Below are positions 35,957 to 43,733 of a DNA stretch of 64,000 bases, in pieces. The notes beneath the pieces are model-generated. The model saw only the letters and a program-made list of their open reading frames with translations. It did not search any database and was not told the origin of the DNA. The stretch's first letter is position 1. Each line of letters opens with the position of its first letter. A program made the position numbers and the translations under genes. The stretch is from contig CADBCY010000013.1 in the NCBI GenBank assembly GCA_902793325.1, positions 1 to 64,000 of the forward strand, given 5' to 3'. The stretch is from an uncultured Eubacteriales bacterium. GTDB taxonomy: Bacteria > Bacillota > Clostridia > Christensenellales > Aristaeellaceae.

Positions 35957-36858
35957 CGCTGCATCTCCTCCTCCGCGGCGCGCCGCTTCAGTTCGTCTGC
36001 CATGGCCTCCGCCGCCTGCACGGCGTCCTCCGCCGTCAGCCGCGCCCGGGCGGTATAATACTTCCCCGTCGCATCGTGCCAGTACAGGCCGCGCAGGGTG
36101 AAAGCATCCCCCTCCCGCAGCGCGCAGGCCGCGATGGGCGACGCGCAACTGCCCTGGAGCCTGCGCACAAAGGCGCGCTCCGCCCGCGCCGAGACCATGG
36201 AATCCGGGTCCGCGAAGCCCTCGAACAGCTCCGGTTCGGACCGCAGCGTGCCCTGGACCGCCAGGATGCCCTGGCCCGCGGCGGGGATCATCTCGTCCAC
36301 GCCGAACAGCCGGCTGATGCGGTCCTGGAGCCCCATGCGCTTCAGCCCCGCGGCGGCCAGCACCAGCGCGCCGAACTGCCCCTCGTCCAGCTTCCGCAGG
36401 CGGGTCTGCAGGTTGCCGCGCACGCTCTCAAACTTTGCCCCTGGGAAGAGCGTCCTCAACTGCACCAGCCTGCGGGGCGAAGAGGTGCCGATGGGCCGCG
36501 AGAAGTCGATCTCCCGCGCGCCCGCGGGCAGCACGAGCGCGTCGCGGGGATCCTCCCGGCGCGAGCAGCACACCAGCGGCAGCCCCTCCGGCAGCTCCAT
36601 GGGCACGTCCTTCAGGCTGTGCACGGAGTAGTGCGTGCGGCCCTCGAGCAGCGCGGCGTCCAGCTCCTTCACGAACAGCCCCTTGCCGCCGATCTCGTCG
36701 AGCTTGCGGTCGAGGATGCGGTCGCCGGTGGTCTTCATCGCCAGCATGGTCACCGGGCGTTCCGGGTACTTCTCCCGCAGGAAATCGATCACCAACTGCG
36801 TCTGTGCCATCGCCAGCGCGCTCGCGCGACTGCCGAGGATCAGTGGTTCATTGCACAA
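35953..36858 (-). CDS. hemC: Hydroxymethylbilane synthase
   Basis: Polymerises four porphobilinogens on a covalent dipyrromethane cofactor. 301 residues with LGSRASALAMAQ at the N-terminus, the conserved Arg-rich segment VRGNLQTRLRKLDEG, and cofactor-binding Cys238 in the LQGSCASPIAACA segment. Translation probably starts at TTG 36858, with AAAGGAG 9 bases upstream. It sits between the NEAT-like surface protein gene and cobA-hemD. Confidence 0.96.
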   Translation of the reverse strand: MCNEPLILGSRASALAMAQTQLVIDFLREKYPERPVTMLAMKTTGDRILDRKLDEIGGKGLFVKELDAALLEGRTHYSVHSLKDVPMELPEGLPLVCCSRREDPRDALVLPAGAREIDFSRPIGTSSPRRLVQLRTLFPGAKFESVRGNLQTRLRKLDEGQFGALVLAAAGLKRMGLQDRISRLFGVDEMIPAAGQGILAVQGTLRSEPELFEGFADPDSMVSARAERAFVRRLQGSCASPIAACALREGDAFTLRGLYWHDATGKYYTARARLTAEDAVQAAEAMADELKRRAAEEEMQR

Positions 36859-36916
36859 GTCGGGCCACTCCTTTGCTTGCTTTTGTGTCGGGTCGGCTTC
36901 GCGGCGCTCCCGCCGC

Positions 36917-37957
36917 CTATCCCGCGGACCTCCGCTTTGCCAGCCAGTTCAGAATCCCGCCCGCGACAATCACGATCAGCGCGGTGATCAGCACGCGCCT
37001 GGCGGCCTCCTGCGGGATGGTGCCGCGGTCGCCGACGGTGCCGGAGTAGAAGGTCAGCGTGTACTCGATCTCCACCGGGTCGCCCATGGCGGTGGTGTCC
37101 GCCACCACCTCGAGCTCCTCGTCGAACGCCTCGATGGGGATGGTGAAGGTGGAATTGGTGCCGTCGGTGGTTTCGTTGCGGTAGGTCACGTCGTCCACGA
37201 TCATGTAGTCGTAGTAGGCGCTGCTCCACAGCAGCCGCGCGTAGGCCCGGCCGTCCCTGACGATGAGCCACGTGGGCGAGGACACGCCGGCCCGGCCGCT
37301 GCCACCCGACAGGGCGACGTCGATGGCGTAGGTGCCGTCCGCGAGCTCGAGCGCCGCGGCCTCCGCCGGCGCGGGCGGCGGGGTCGCCGCGGGCGCGTCG
37401 GATTCCGCCTCCGGTTCGTCGCCGAGCTGCGCCAGGGCGCGCTCGATCCGGTCGTAGTCGGGCAGCGCGAAGTCCAGCGCCTCGGCGGGCAGGGAGGATG
37501 CGTCGAACAGCAGGTAGCGGTTGTACCAGCGCTTCTTGCGCCTGCTCCAGGCGGCGCAGGGCACGGGGGCGTTCAGCGCTGGCACGGGCAGGTTGAAGCG
37601 GTGCTGCTGATCGAAGAATACGTAGTCCGCCTCGTCCGCCTCCGCGGCCTCGTCCCCGGCGCCGGGGTAGACGCAGCCATAGCTGCCGCTGGACAGCGTG
37701 CACTCGGCGGTCATGGCGCCGTCCTTCACCGTCAGCGTCGCCTCTACAACTTTGAAGAAGCCGGAGCTGCTCTTCACCGCGATCGGCCAGGTTCCCTCCG
37801 CCACCTGCGAAGCGGCGATGGGCGTCATGCCGTAGCGCACCACGGCGGCGGGATCGGCCTCGCGCTTGGAAACCTTCTCATACCCCGGCGCGGCCAGGGC
37901 GGGCAGCGCGCCGAGCAGCAGCGCCAGCGCCGCCAGCAGGGGGAAAACCCGTTTCAT
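36917..37957 (-). CDS. Membrane-anchored surface protein with two NEAT-like repeats
   Basis: 346 residues from ATG 37957 (GAGGGGG 6 bases upstream): signal peptide to about residue 22, two related beta-rich domains (about 40-155 and 210-320), a Glu/Ala/Pro linker between them, and a C-terminal membrane anchor (ALIVIVAGGILNWLAKR). Each domain follows the pattern G-T-Y/W...A.L.V.DG..(M/Y)A and ends in an aliphatic IP(V/I)-type strand, resembling NEAT haem/iron-binding domains; domain 2 has WSSAYYDYMIV. Its place between an ABC-2 transporter and hemC suggests a tetrapyrrole-related role. The NEAT assignment is inference from pattern. Confidence 0.65.
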   Translation of the reverse strand: MKRVFPLLAALALLLGALPALAAPGYEKVSKREADPAAVVRYGMTPIAASQVAEGTWPIAVKSSSGFFKVVEATLTVKDGAMTAECTLSSGSYGCVYPGAGDEAAEADEADYVFFDQQHRFNLPVPALNAPVPCAAWSRRKKRWYNRYLLFDASSLPAEALDFALPDYDRIERALAQLGDEPEAESDAPAATPPPAPAEAAALELADGTYAIDVALSGGSGRAGVSSPTWLIVRDGRAYARLLWSSAYYDYMIVDDVTYRNETTDGTNSTFTIPIEAFDEELEVVADTTAMGDPVEIEYTLTFYSGTVGDRGTIPQEAARRVLITALIVIVAGGILNWLAKRRSAG

Positions 37958-37968
37958 GCCGCACCCCC

Positions 37969-38700
37969 TCACAGGTTCTTCTTCCGATAGATGAAGCTCA
38001 CGGAGATCAGCCCGAACACCGCCACGTATCCCAGCAGTATGAGCGCGCCGCCCGCGCCCACCGGCTCGCCCCAGGCGATGCTGCGCAGCATGCCGCTGGC
38101 CTGGGAAAGCGGCAGCAGGGCGATCACCTGCCGGAAGCCGCCGGGCATCTGGTCGAGCGAGAAGAACGTGTTGCACAGGAAGGACATGGGCATGATGATG
38201 AACGACGTGAACCGCGGCGCGTCGGAGTAGGTCTTTGCCAGGAACGACAGCATCAGCCCCAGCGTGGCGAACACGGTGCCGTTCAGGAACATGACGCACA
38301 GCGACCATCCGTTGAACACGAGCCCCGTGCGGATGGGCAGCGTGAGCAGCAGAATCACGGCCCCGGCGTACATGCCGCGGAGGCTCCCGCCGATGATCTG
38401 CCCCAGTATGAACTGCCACAGCGGCGTGGGCGAGACCATGACCTGGTCCAGCGCCTTCTCGTACAGCCGCTGCACGCTCATGTTCTGGGTGATGGCCCCG
38501 AAGCTGCCGTTCATGGTGGACATGGCGACCAGTCCCGGGATCAGGAAGCGCAGGTACGGCTCCCCGTGGGACGTGGTCTGGATGCCCAGGCCGAATATGA
38601 TCAGATACATCAGCGGGGAAATCATGGCGGAGACGGTGATCTTGTAGAACTCCCGCCGGAATTCCACCCACTTTTCCCACAATACGGTGATAACGCCCAT
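37969..38700 (-). CDS. ABC-2 type transporter permease
   Basis: 243 residues with six membrane segments and the ABC2_membrane layout (WEKWVEFRREFYKITVSAMI at the N-terminus, the conserved FNGTVFATLGLMLSF region, and SQASGMLRSIAWGEP). It pairs with the ATPase gene 6 bases upstream. ABC-2 systems are normally exporters; the substrate is unknown, though tetrapyrrole or haem export is conceivable given the operon. Confidence 0.88.
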   Translation of the reverse strand: MGVITVLWEKWVEFRREFYKITVSAMISPLMYLIIFGLGIQTTSHGEPYLRFLIPGLVAMSTMNGSFGAITQNMSVQRLYEKALDQVMVSPTPLWQFILGQIIGGSLRGMYAGAVILLLTLPIRTGLVFNGWSLCVMFLNGTVFATLGLMLSFLAKTYSDAPRFTSFIIMPMSFLCNTFFSLDQMPGGFRQVIALLPLSQASGMLRSIAWGEPVGAGGALILLGYVAVFGLISVSFIYRKKNL

Positions 38701-38706
38701 GGTGCT

Positions 38707-39573
38707 CTACGAACCCGCCGGTCGGCGGGGATTGTCCCGGGTTTCGACGCCGCGCCCGATCCGCTCGACGAACACGTCCTCCAGCGTCGTCGCGCGGAGG
38801 GCGCCGCTGGGGCGCTCGCGCAAAAAGGCGATGGCCGCGTCGCGGTCGCGGAAGTAGCGGCTCTTCAGCGTGTCGTCGCTGGTCTCGTCCACGGCCCAGC
38901 GGCCCAGCCGGTCGACGAGCGCCTCGGGGGCGTCCACGGCGTCCAGCCTGCCGCGGTTGATCAGCGCCACCCGCCCGCACAGGCTCTGCGCCTCGTCGAT
39001 GTAGTGGGTGGTCAGCAGCACCGTGAGCCCCCTGGCGTGGAGCTGGCGCAGCAGGTTCCACATCTGGCGGCGGGACAGCGCGTCCATGCCCGCGGTGGGC
39101 TCGTCCAGCAGCAGGATCTCCGGCTCCGTCAGCAGCGCGCGGCAGATCATCAGCTTGCGCTTCATGCCGCCGGAGAGGTGGCGCACCGTGCGGCGGCGGT
39201 ACTCCGACAGCCCCGCGAACGCCAGCAGCTCCTCCGTCCGCGCGCGGATCAGCTTGCGCGGCAGCAGGTACAGCCGGCCCTGGTATTCCATCACCTGGTC
39301 CAGGGTCATGTCCTGGCGCATGGAGTATTCCTGCGTGATGACGCTCAGCTTGCGCTTCTGGGCGCTGGCGCGGCGGGTCAGCGGCACGCCGTCCAGCAGG
39401 ATCTCCCCCGCCGTGGGCAGCAGCACCGTGGACAGCATGGAGATGGTGGTGGTCTTGCCCGCGCCGTTGGGCCCCAGGAGGCCGAAGAACTCGCCGGTTT
39501 CGATGGTCAGGCTCAGGTCGTCCACGGCGGTGAAGTCGCCGAAGCGCTTGGTCAGGCTGCGGAGCTCAATCAT
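38707..39573 (-). CDS. ABC-2 type transporter ATP-binding protein
   Basis: 288 residues with Walker A GPNGAGKT, Q-loop around SVITQEYS, signature LSGGMKRKL, Walker B ILLLDEPTAGMD and H-loop TTHY, followed by a C-terminal extension of about 80 residues typical of the DrrA/CcmA-like subfamily. It overlaps the cbiL stop by 8 bases and the permease follows after 6 bases, so the two form one transporter. Confidence 0.92.
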   Translation of the reverse strand: MIELRSLTKRFGDFTAVDDLSLTIETGEFFGLLGPNGAGKTTTISMLSTVLLPTAGEILLDGVPLTRRASAQKRKLSVITQEYSMRQDMTLDQVMEYQGRLYLLPRKLIRARTEELLAFAGLSEYRRRTVRHLSGGMKRKLMICRALLTEPEILLLDEPTAGMDALSRRQMWNLLRQLHARGLTVLLTTHYIDEAQSLCGRVALINRGRLDAVDAPEALVDRLGRWAVDETSDDTLKSRYFRDRDAAIAFLRERPSGALRATTLEDVFVERIGRGVETRDNPRRPAGS

Positions 39574-40264
39574 TTTCCGGCTGCCGCTCCTTGGCGATGA
39601 TCAGCGAGAAGTAGCCCGCGTCGTCGGGGATGGCCTCTACGTCGCGGTAGATCTTCTCGTCGGGCAGGCCGCAGTTCTCGACCATGTCGACGCTCCGGCC
39701 GGTGCGGCGCAGCATGTCCTTCACCTCGGCCATGTGGCTGGCGGATTTCATCAGCACGTAGTTGCCCGGCGCGGCGAGCTGTTCGCCGACCTTGTGCACT
39801 GCGGGCACGACGTGCAGCACCTCGTTCCACTCCACCAGCGGGATGTTCAGCCGCGCGGCCGCCGCGATGAAGGAGGGGATGCCGTTCACCAGTTGCGTCC
39901 GGTAGCCGTCGGCCTCCAGGATGGCCTGCAGGTAGGTGAACGTGCAGTACACGGTGGAATCCCCCAGCGTGAGGTAGACCACATTCTTGCCCCTGTCCAG
40001 CCACTCCTCGATCTGCCTGGCGCCGGCGGCATGGGCCGCGCGGATGCCCTCGCGATCCTTCACCATGGGCATGTCGATGGGAAACAGCGTCTTATCCGCC
40101 AGCTCGGGCACCGCCTGCACGGCGATCCTGTAGGCCACGGACTCCCTGGCCACCTTGCCGGGCACGGCGAACACGTCGTTTTCTCGGATCAGGCGCACGG
40201 CCTTCAGGGTCAGCAGTTCGGGGTCGCCGGGGCCGACGCCCACGCCATAGGCAATACCTTTCAT
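39566..40264 (-). CDS. cbiL: Precorrin-2 / cobalt-factor II C20-methyltransferase
   Basis: SAM-dependent methyltransferase of corrin biosynthesis acting on precorrin-2 or its cobalt form. 232 residues from ATG 40264 (GGAGG 8 bases upstream). Family motifs: YGVGVGPGDPELLTLKAV, YLTLGDSTVYCTFTYL and NGIPSFIAAAARL. It is the only corrin-specific gene in the window and sits among genes that make precorrin-2. The rest of the cobalamin pathway must be elsewhere if it exists. Confidence 0.92.
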   Translation of the reverse strand: MKGIAYGVGVGPGDPELLTLKAVRLIRENDVFAVPGKVARESVAYRIAVQAVPELADKTLFPIDMPMVKDREGIRAAHAAGARQIEEWLDRGKNVVYLTLGDSTVYCTFTYLQAILEADGYRTQLVNGIPSFIAAAARLNIPLVEWNEVLHVVPAVHKVGEQLAAPGNYVLMKSASHMAEVKDMLRRTGRSVDMVENCGLPDEKIYRDVEAIPDDAGYFSLIIAKERQPEND

Positions 40265-40423
40265 GATCGTATCCTCCAATCGTCATGCATATATTCTCTC
40301 AAAATCCCGGCCGAAGCCCCGCGGCTCCGGCGAACGCTGCCCGCCGCGCGCGAATCATGCCGTTCCAAGGAAAACCGGACCATGGTCCATGATACATCAT
40401 TTCCCGCGCGTTGTAAAGGCGCA

Positions 40424-40915
40424 TCATCGCCCGGGGTCGCGCTCGTTGTCCGGGGTCGCGTCCAGCATGGCCTCGATGCGTTCGCGCAGCCGCCTCGCGC
40501 GCCGATGGTCGCTGCCGCCGGCGTTCACGCCGACCACCGTCTCCCCGCGGCGCACGATGCCGGGGAAGTAGAAGTCGCACAGGCCGTGGTCGCTGCACAC
40601 GTTGCAGGGGATGCCCCGCGCCGCGCAGGCCGCGTGGACGGCGGCGTTCAGCGCGGGATCGTCGGTACAGGCCAGCGCTATATCCGCGCCGTCAAGGTCC
40701 TCCGGGCGATAAGCCCGGGGCCGCCACGCGATCTCCCCCGCCTCCGCCAGCGGGCGCAGCGCCTCCGCGAGCGCCGGGGCGACCACCGTCACGCGCCCCG
40801 CGAACGGCAGGATCACCCGCGCGCGCCGCGCGGCGATGGCGCCGCCGCCCACGAACAGTATGTGCTTTTCCGACAGGTCCACGAACATCGGGAACCAGGG
40901 CTTGCCCTCCGCCAT
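40424..40915 (-). CDS. Precorrin-2 dehydrogenase (CysG N-terminal / Met8-like)
   Basis: NAD-dependent oxidation of precorrin-2 to sirohydrochlorin, possibly with ferrochelatase activity. 163 residues: Rossmann motif GGGAIAARRARVI, the conserved ACTDDPALNAAV, and NVCSDHGLCDFYFPGIVRRG. GGAGG lies 8 bases before the ATG. First gene of the tetrapyrrole run; a 159-base gap without visible gene separates it from cbiL. No promoter was recognised, so it may depend on read-through from the preceding gene. Confidence 0.92.
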   Translation of the reverse strand: MAEGKPWFPMFVDLSEKHILFVGGGAIAARRARVILPFAGRVTVVAPALAEALRPLAEAGEIAWRPRAYRPEDLDGADIALACTDDPALNAAVHAACAARGIPCNVCSDHGLCDFYFPGIVRRGETVVGVNAGGSDHRRARRLRERIEAMLDATPDNERDPGR

Positions 40916-40943
40916 GCGACGCGCCTCCTCGGGAATACAGCAA

Positions 40944-40974
40944 GCTGGCCGCCGGGATTTGCCCGGCGGCCAGC
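40944..40974 (-). terminator. Hairpin after the peptidoglycan-binding protein gene
   Basis: GCTGGCCGCCGGG and CCCGGCGGCCAGC pair around a short loop, 15 bases past the stop at 40989. The following minus-strand sequence (TTGCTG) is a poor T-tract, so termination may be partial and allow read-through into the tetrapyrrole operon. Confidence 0.55.
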
Positions 40975-40988
40975 AGGGATGTTGGAAA

Positions 40989-42221
40989 TCAGTTCGCGGT
41001 TTCGGGCGCGGGGGTCTCGGCGCTCGCGGGCTGCGCGGCGAACAGCTTCTGCTGGAACTCGTTGTCCGCGACGCCCGTCTCCTCCAGGCCGAACACGCCC
41101 TGGGCCAGCTTGATGGCCGTCTCGGTCTTGCTGCCGAAGTCGCCGTCGGCGCTGCCCTCCAGGTAGCCCAGCTCGATCAGCTTGGTCTGCAGCTCCGCGA
41201 CCGCCTCGCTCTTGTCGCCCTTCTTGAGGCTGTCGTAGGTCTTGGGCACGTCGGTCGCCAGGGGCGCGGCGCCCTCCAGCTCGAACTTGATGAACTTCTC
41301 CACGCCGCCCTCGAAGGTGCTGACGACCAGGTACTTCATCGGCTCGCCGGTGTTGGAGTACTGGTAGCGCTTGTAGAGCAGCTTGGGGGTGTTGGTGGGC
41401 ACGGACACGCCGTAGTCGCCGCCGACGTAGGCGTTCATCAGCTGGTAGCCCAGCTCGCGCGTCTCGCCGGACTCGCTCTCAAAGGCGAACACCATGGTGT
41501 TCTGGGGCACGATGTTGGTGGTGCCGGTGTAGTTGTTCAGCGTCAGCTCGAACTCGGCGCCGGCCTCGTTGCCCTTCAGCTTGTACACGGTGCCGTAGGC
41601 GGCGGCGAAGTCCGCGGGCAGCATGTAGCTCTTCATGGTCTGCGTGAAGCTGACGGTTTCGTAGGCGTCGGCGTCCGCCTCGGTGCGGACGGTGCCGTCG
41701 GCCTTGATCTCGGTGGTGTAGGTATAGCTCTCGCCGAAGGGCACCACGGCCAGCACCACGGGGGTGGGCTCGGGCGTCGCGGTGGGCTCGGGCGTGGGTT
41801 CAGGCGTAGCGGTGGGCGTGGGGGTCGCTTCCAGCGCGATGGTAGAGGCGTCCTCCTCCTCGCCGGCATTGCCCGCGTCCTCGGAATCGCCGGCAAAGGC
41901 GTTCTCCTCGGCGCCGGAATCCTCGGCGTCAAAGTCCTCCTCGTCTAAGCCCTCGACGTCCTCGAAGCCGAAGTCCTCTTCTTCATCCCTGGCCTCGCTC
42001 TTCGGGACGCTCTTCTCGATCGCCGCGGTCGGGGTCACGGCCGGCTGCGCGGGCGTCACGACGGGGCCGAGGTCGGTGCGGTTGTTCAGGTAGCGGCTGC
42101 CGACGAACAGGCCGACCGCCAGGCCGATGATGAACAGGATGATACCGACGACGACGGTGCGCTTCCTGTACTTCTCCCGAAGACGGCGGATGCGGGCTTT
42201 TTCACTGGTAGACTGTCTCAT
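40989..42221 (-). CDS. Membrane protein with peptidoglycan-binding domain
   Basis: 410 residues: basic cytoplasmic tail, one membrane segment (about 22-45), an acidic Glu/Asp stretch, a Thr/Pro/Glu repeat linker (about 130-155), a central domain I do not recognise (about 155-325), and a C-terminal PG_binding_1 domain (KKGDKSEAVAELQTKLIELG). AGGAGG lies 8 bases before the ATG, and a promoter lies upstream. Likely an envelope protein resting on the cell wall; no enzymatic motif was seen. Confidence 0.82.
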   Translation of the reverse strand: MRQSTSEKARIRRLREKYRKRTVVVGIILFIIGLAVGLFVGSRYLNNRTDLGPVVTPAQPAVTPTAAIEKSVPKSEARDEEEDFGFEDVEGLDEEDFDAEDSGAEENAFAGDSEDAGNAGEEEDASTIALEATPTPTATPEPTPEPTATPEPTPVVLAVVPFGESYTYTTEIKADGTVRTEADADAYETVSFTQTMKSYMLPADFAAAYGTVYKLKGNEAGAEFELTLNNYTGTTNIVPQNTMVFAFESESGETRELGYQLMNAYVGGDYGVSVPTNTPKLLYKRYQYSNTGEPMKYLVVSTFEGGVEKFIKFELEGAAPLATDVPKTYDSLKKGDKSEAVAELQTKLIELGYLEGSADGDFGSKTETAIKLAQGVFGLEETGVADNEFQQKLFAAQPASAETPAPETAN

Positions 42222-42268
42222 GGATCGCGCCTCCTGCCATGCAATGGCAATGCATATATATCAGATAT

Positions 42269-42298
42269 ATTATAGCCTTTGGGGGCTTCATTCGTCAA
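42269..42298 (-). promoter_or_regulatory. Promoter of the peptidoglycan-binding protein gene
   Basis: Minus-strand TTGACG and TATAAT with 18-base spacing, about 48 bases before the start codon. Confidence 0.75.
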
Positions 42299-42371
42299 GC
42301 CGGTTTGACAATGAAATGGCAAAAATCCGCGGAAATCATGTAAAATCGATAAGACTTTTTTACACGCGCGT

Positions 42372-42902
42372 CTAGATTCCGATTTCACCCTCGGGCTGAA
42401 GCGCCTCGATGGCGGGCAGGTCCGCCAGCGTCTCCATGCCGAAGTGCTGGAGGAACTTGTCCGTGGTGCCGTAGAGTATGGGCCTGCCCAAGCTCTCGCG
42501 CCGCCCCTGCTCCTCGATGAAGCCCTTGTTGAGCAGGCTCTGCACCGAGTAATCGCACTTCACGCCGCGCACGGCCTCGATGTCGCCCTTGGTCACGGGC
42601 TGGCGATAGGCGATGATCGACAGCGTCTCCAGCACCGCCTGCGACAGCGGCTGCTTCTGCAGCGGTTGCAGGAACGCCTCCACCTGGGCGGCGTAGCGCG
42701 GGTTGATGGACAGGAACACCGTCTCCCCGCTGCGGTTCAGCTGGATGCCGCGGTTCTCCAGCGCCAGGTGGTCGCCCAGCGCCGCCAGCGCCTCTTCCAG
42801 CTCCGACACCGTCAGGTTCATGGCGTGGGCGAGCGCGTCCGTGCGCACGGGATCGCCCGAGACGAACAGGATCGCCTCGATGATCGCGGTCAGGTTTTCC
42901 AT
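42372..42902 (-). CDS. scpB: Segregation and condensation protein B
   Basis: Winged-helix subunit of the SMC-ScpAB chromosome-organising complex. 176 residues from ATG 42902, where AGGGGG is 9 bases upstream (an ATG three codons earlier abuts it). Family features: IIEAILFVSGDPV, LETLSIIAYRQPVTKGDIEAVRGV and RPILYGTTDKFLQHFG. ScpA, its usual neighbour, is not adjacent; the upstream gene is on the other strand. Confidence 0.95.
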   Translation of the reverse strand: MENLTAIIEAILFVSGDPVRTDALAHAMNLTVSELEEALAALGDHLALENRGIQLNRSGETVFLSINPRYAAQVEAFLQPLQKQPLSQAVLETLSIIAYRQPVTKGDIEAVRGVKCDYSVQSLLNKGFIEEQGRRESLGRPILYGTTDKFLQHFGMETLADLPAIEALQPEGEIGI

Positions 42903-42946
42903 CCGAACCATCCCCCTTCGCGGGGTTCCTCCCCCGCAGCACGAAC

Positions 42947-42975
42947 ATATTACCACACCCGCCCCGGGCAATCAA
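42947..42975 (-). promoter_or_regulatory. Promoter of scpB
   Basis: Minus-strand TTGATT and TAATAT with 17-base spacing, about 45 bases before the scpB start. Confidence 0.65.
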
Positions 42976-43105
42976 GGACGATTGTGCTATATTTCGCCCC
43001 ATTCGCCCATTTTCAGCGGTTATTTTTTCCCGCGGGTCATATTTCGCCCCGATTGTGAATAGAAGGGGGAATGTGGGCTTTTGTTTCACATTTATTACAA
43101 ACTGA

Positions 43106-43134
43106 TTGAAAAGTATTACAGAATAATATAAAAT
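43106..43134 (+). promoter_or_regulatory. Promoter of the CwlJ-like hydrolase gene
   Basis: TTGAAA and TAAAAT with 17-base spacing in a markedly AT-rich stretch (about 43080-43145). A sporulation sigma factor could use the same region, but no clear consensus was recognised. Confidence 0.55.
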
Positions 43135-43189
43135 ACACTCGTGCATTGAAATAAACTGCCTTCGGCAGGAGGAAAGAGGCGCATTGACG

Positions 43190-43609
43190 ATGGGGAAGGG
43201 ACTGGCCCTGTTGGGCGTGACGGTGGCTCTGGCCTGCGCGCTGCTGCCCGGCGTCAGCTCCACCGAAGACAGGGATACGGTGTTGCTTGCCCGAACTATT
43301 TACGCCATGGCACGGGAGGAATCCTACGACGCGAAGCTGGCCGTGGGCAGCGTGGCCATGAACCGCGTGGGGAACGCCTGGTTCGGCGATACCCTCGGGG
43401 AGGTGCTCACCCAGCAGCACCAGTTCGCCGCAGGGACGCGCTACGACCAGGACAGCCTGGCCGCGGCCCACGAGGTGCTGGCCGGACGCCGCACCCTCGC
43501 CCCGGACGTGCTCTACTTCCACCCCGTCGACGCCGCCGAGCCCTGGGCCGAACGACCGATAAAGACCGTGGGACACTACAGCTTCTACGAAACGGACGGC
43601 GGCCGGTAG
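43190..43609 (+). CDS. SleB/CwlJ-type cell wall hydrolase, secreted
   Basis: 139 residues from ATG 43190; a TTG two codons earlier is an alternative, and both have purine-rich sites upstream. Signal peptide to about residue 25, then a short Hydrolase_2 domain (ARTIYAMAREESYDAKLAVGSVAMNRV ... TLGEVLTQQHQF, with FHPVDA and YSFYE near the end; quoted in part). Family members degrade spore cortex or vegetative wall. The usual YAEARGE block reads YAMAREE, so one of the two conserved Glu residues is missing. Confidence 0.82.
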   Translation: MGKGLALLGVTVALACALLPGVSSTEDRDTVLLARTIYAMAREESYDAKLAVGSVAMNRVGNAWFGDTLGEVLTQQHQFAAGTRYDQDSLAAAHEVLAGRRTLAPDVLYFHPVDAAEPWAERPIKTVGHYSFYETDGGR

Positions 43610-43662
43610 AAAGCCGACCGCCCCCATCCCCTACTCTTAACACATCCCGCCCCGGCGCGCGC

Positions 43663-43691
43663 TTGAGTCGCCCGGGGCGGCGTGTTATAAT
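43663..43691 (+). promoter_or_regulatory. Promoter of the MATE gene
   Basis: TTGAGT and TATAAT with 17-base spacing, 42 bases before the start codon. Confidence 0.7.
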
Positions 43692-43733
43692 GGCGGCGAA
43701 ACCAGGGGTACGGACGGCGAAGGAGGCGAGGTC

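Noticed and set aside
34463-36058. A 531-codon plus-strand frame over cobA-hemD
   Set aside because: Antisense shadow; the opposite strand encodes a complete fusion enzyme with overlapping starts and stops shared with hemC and hemB.
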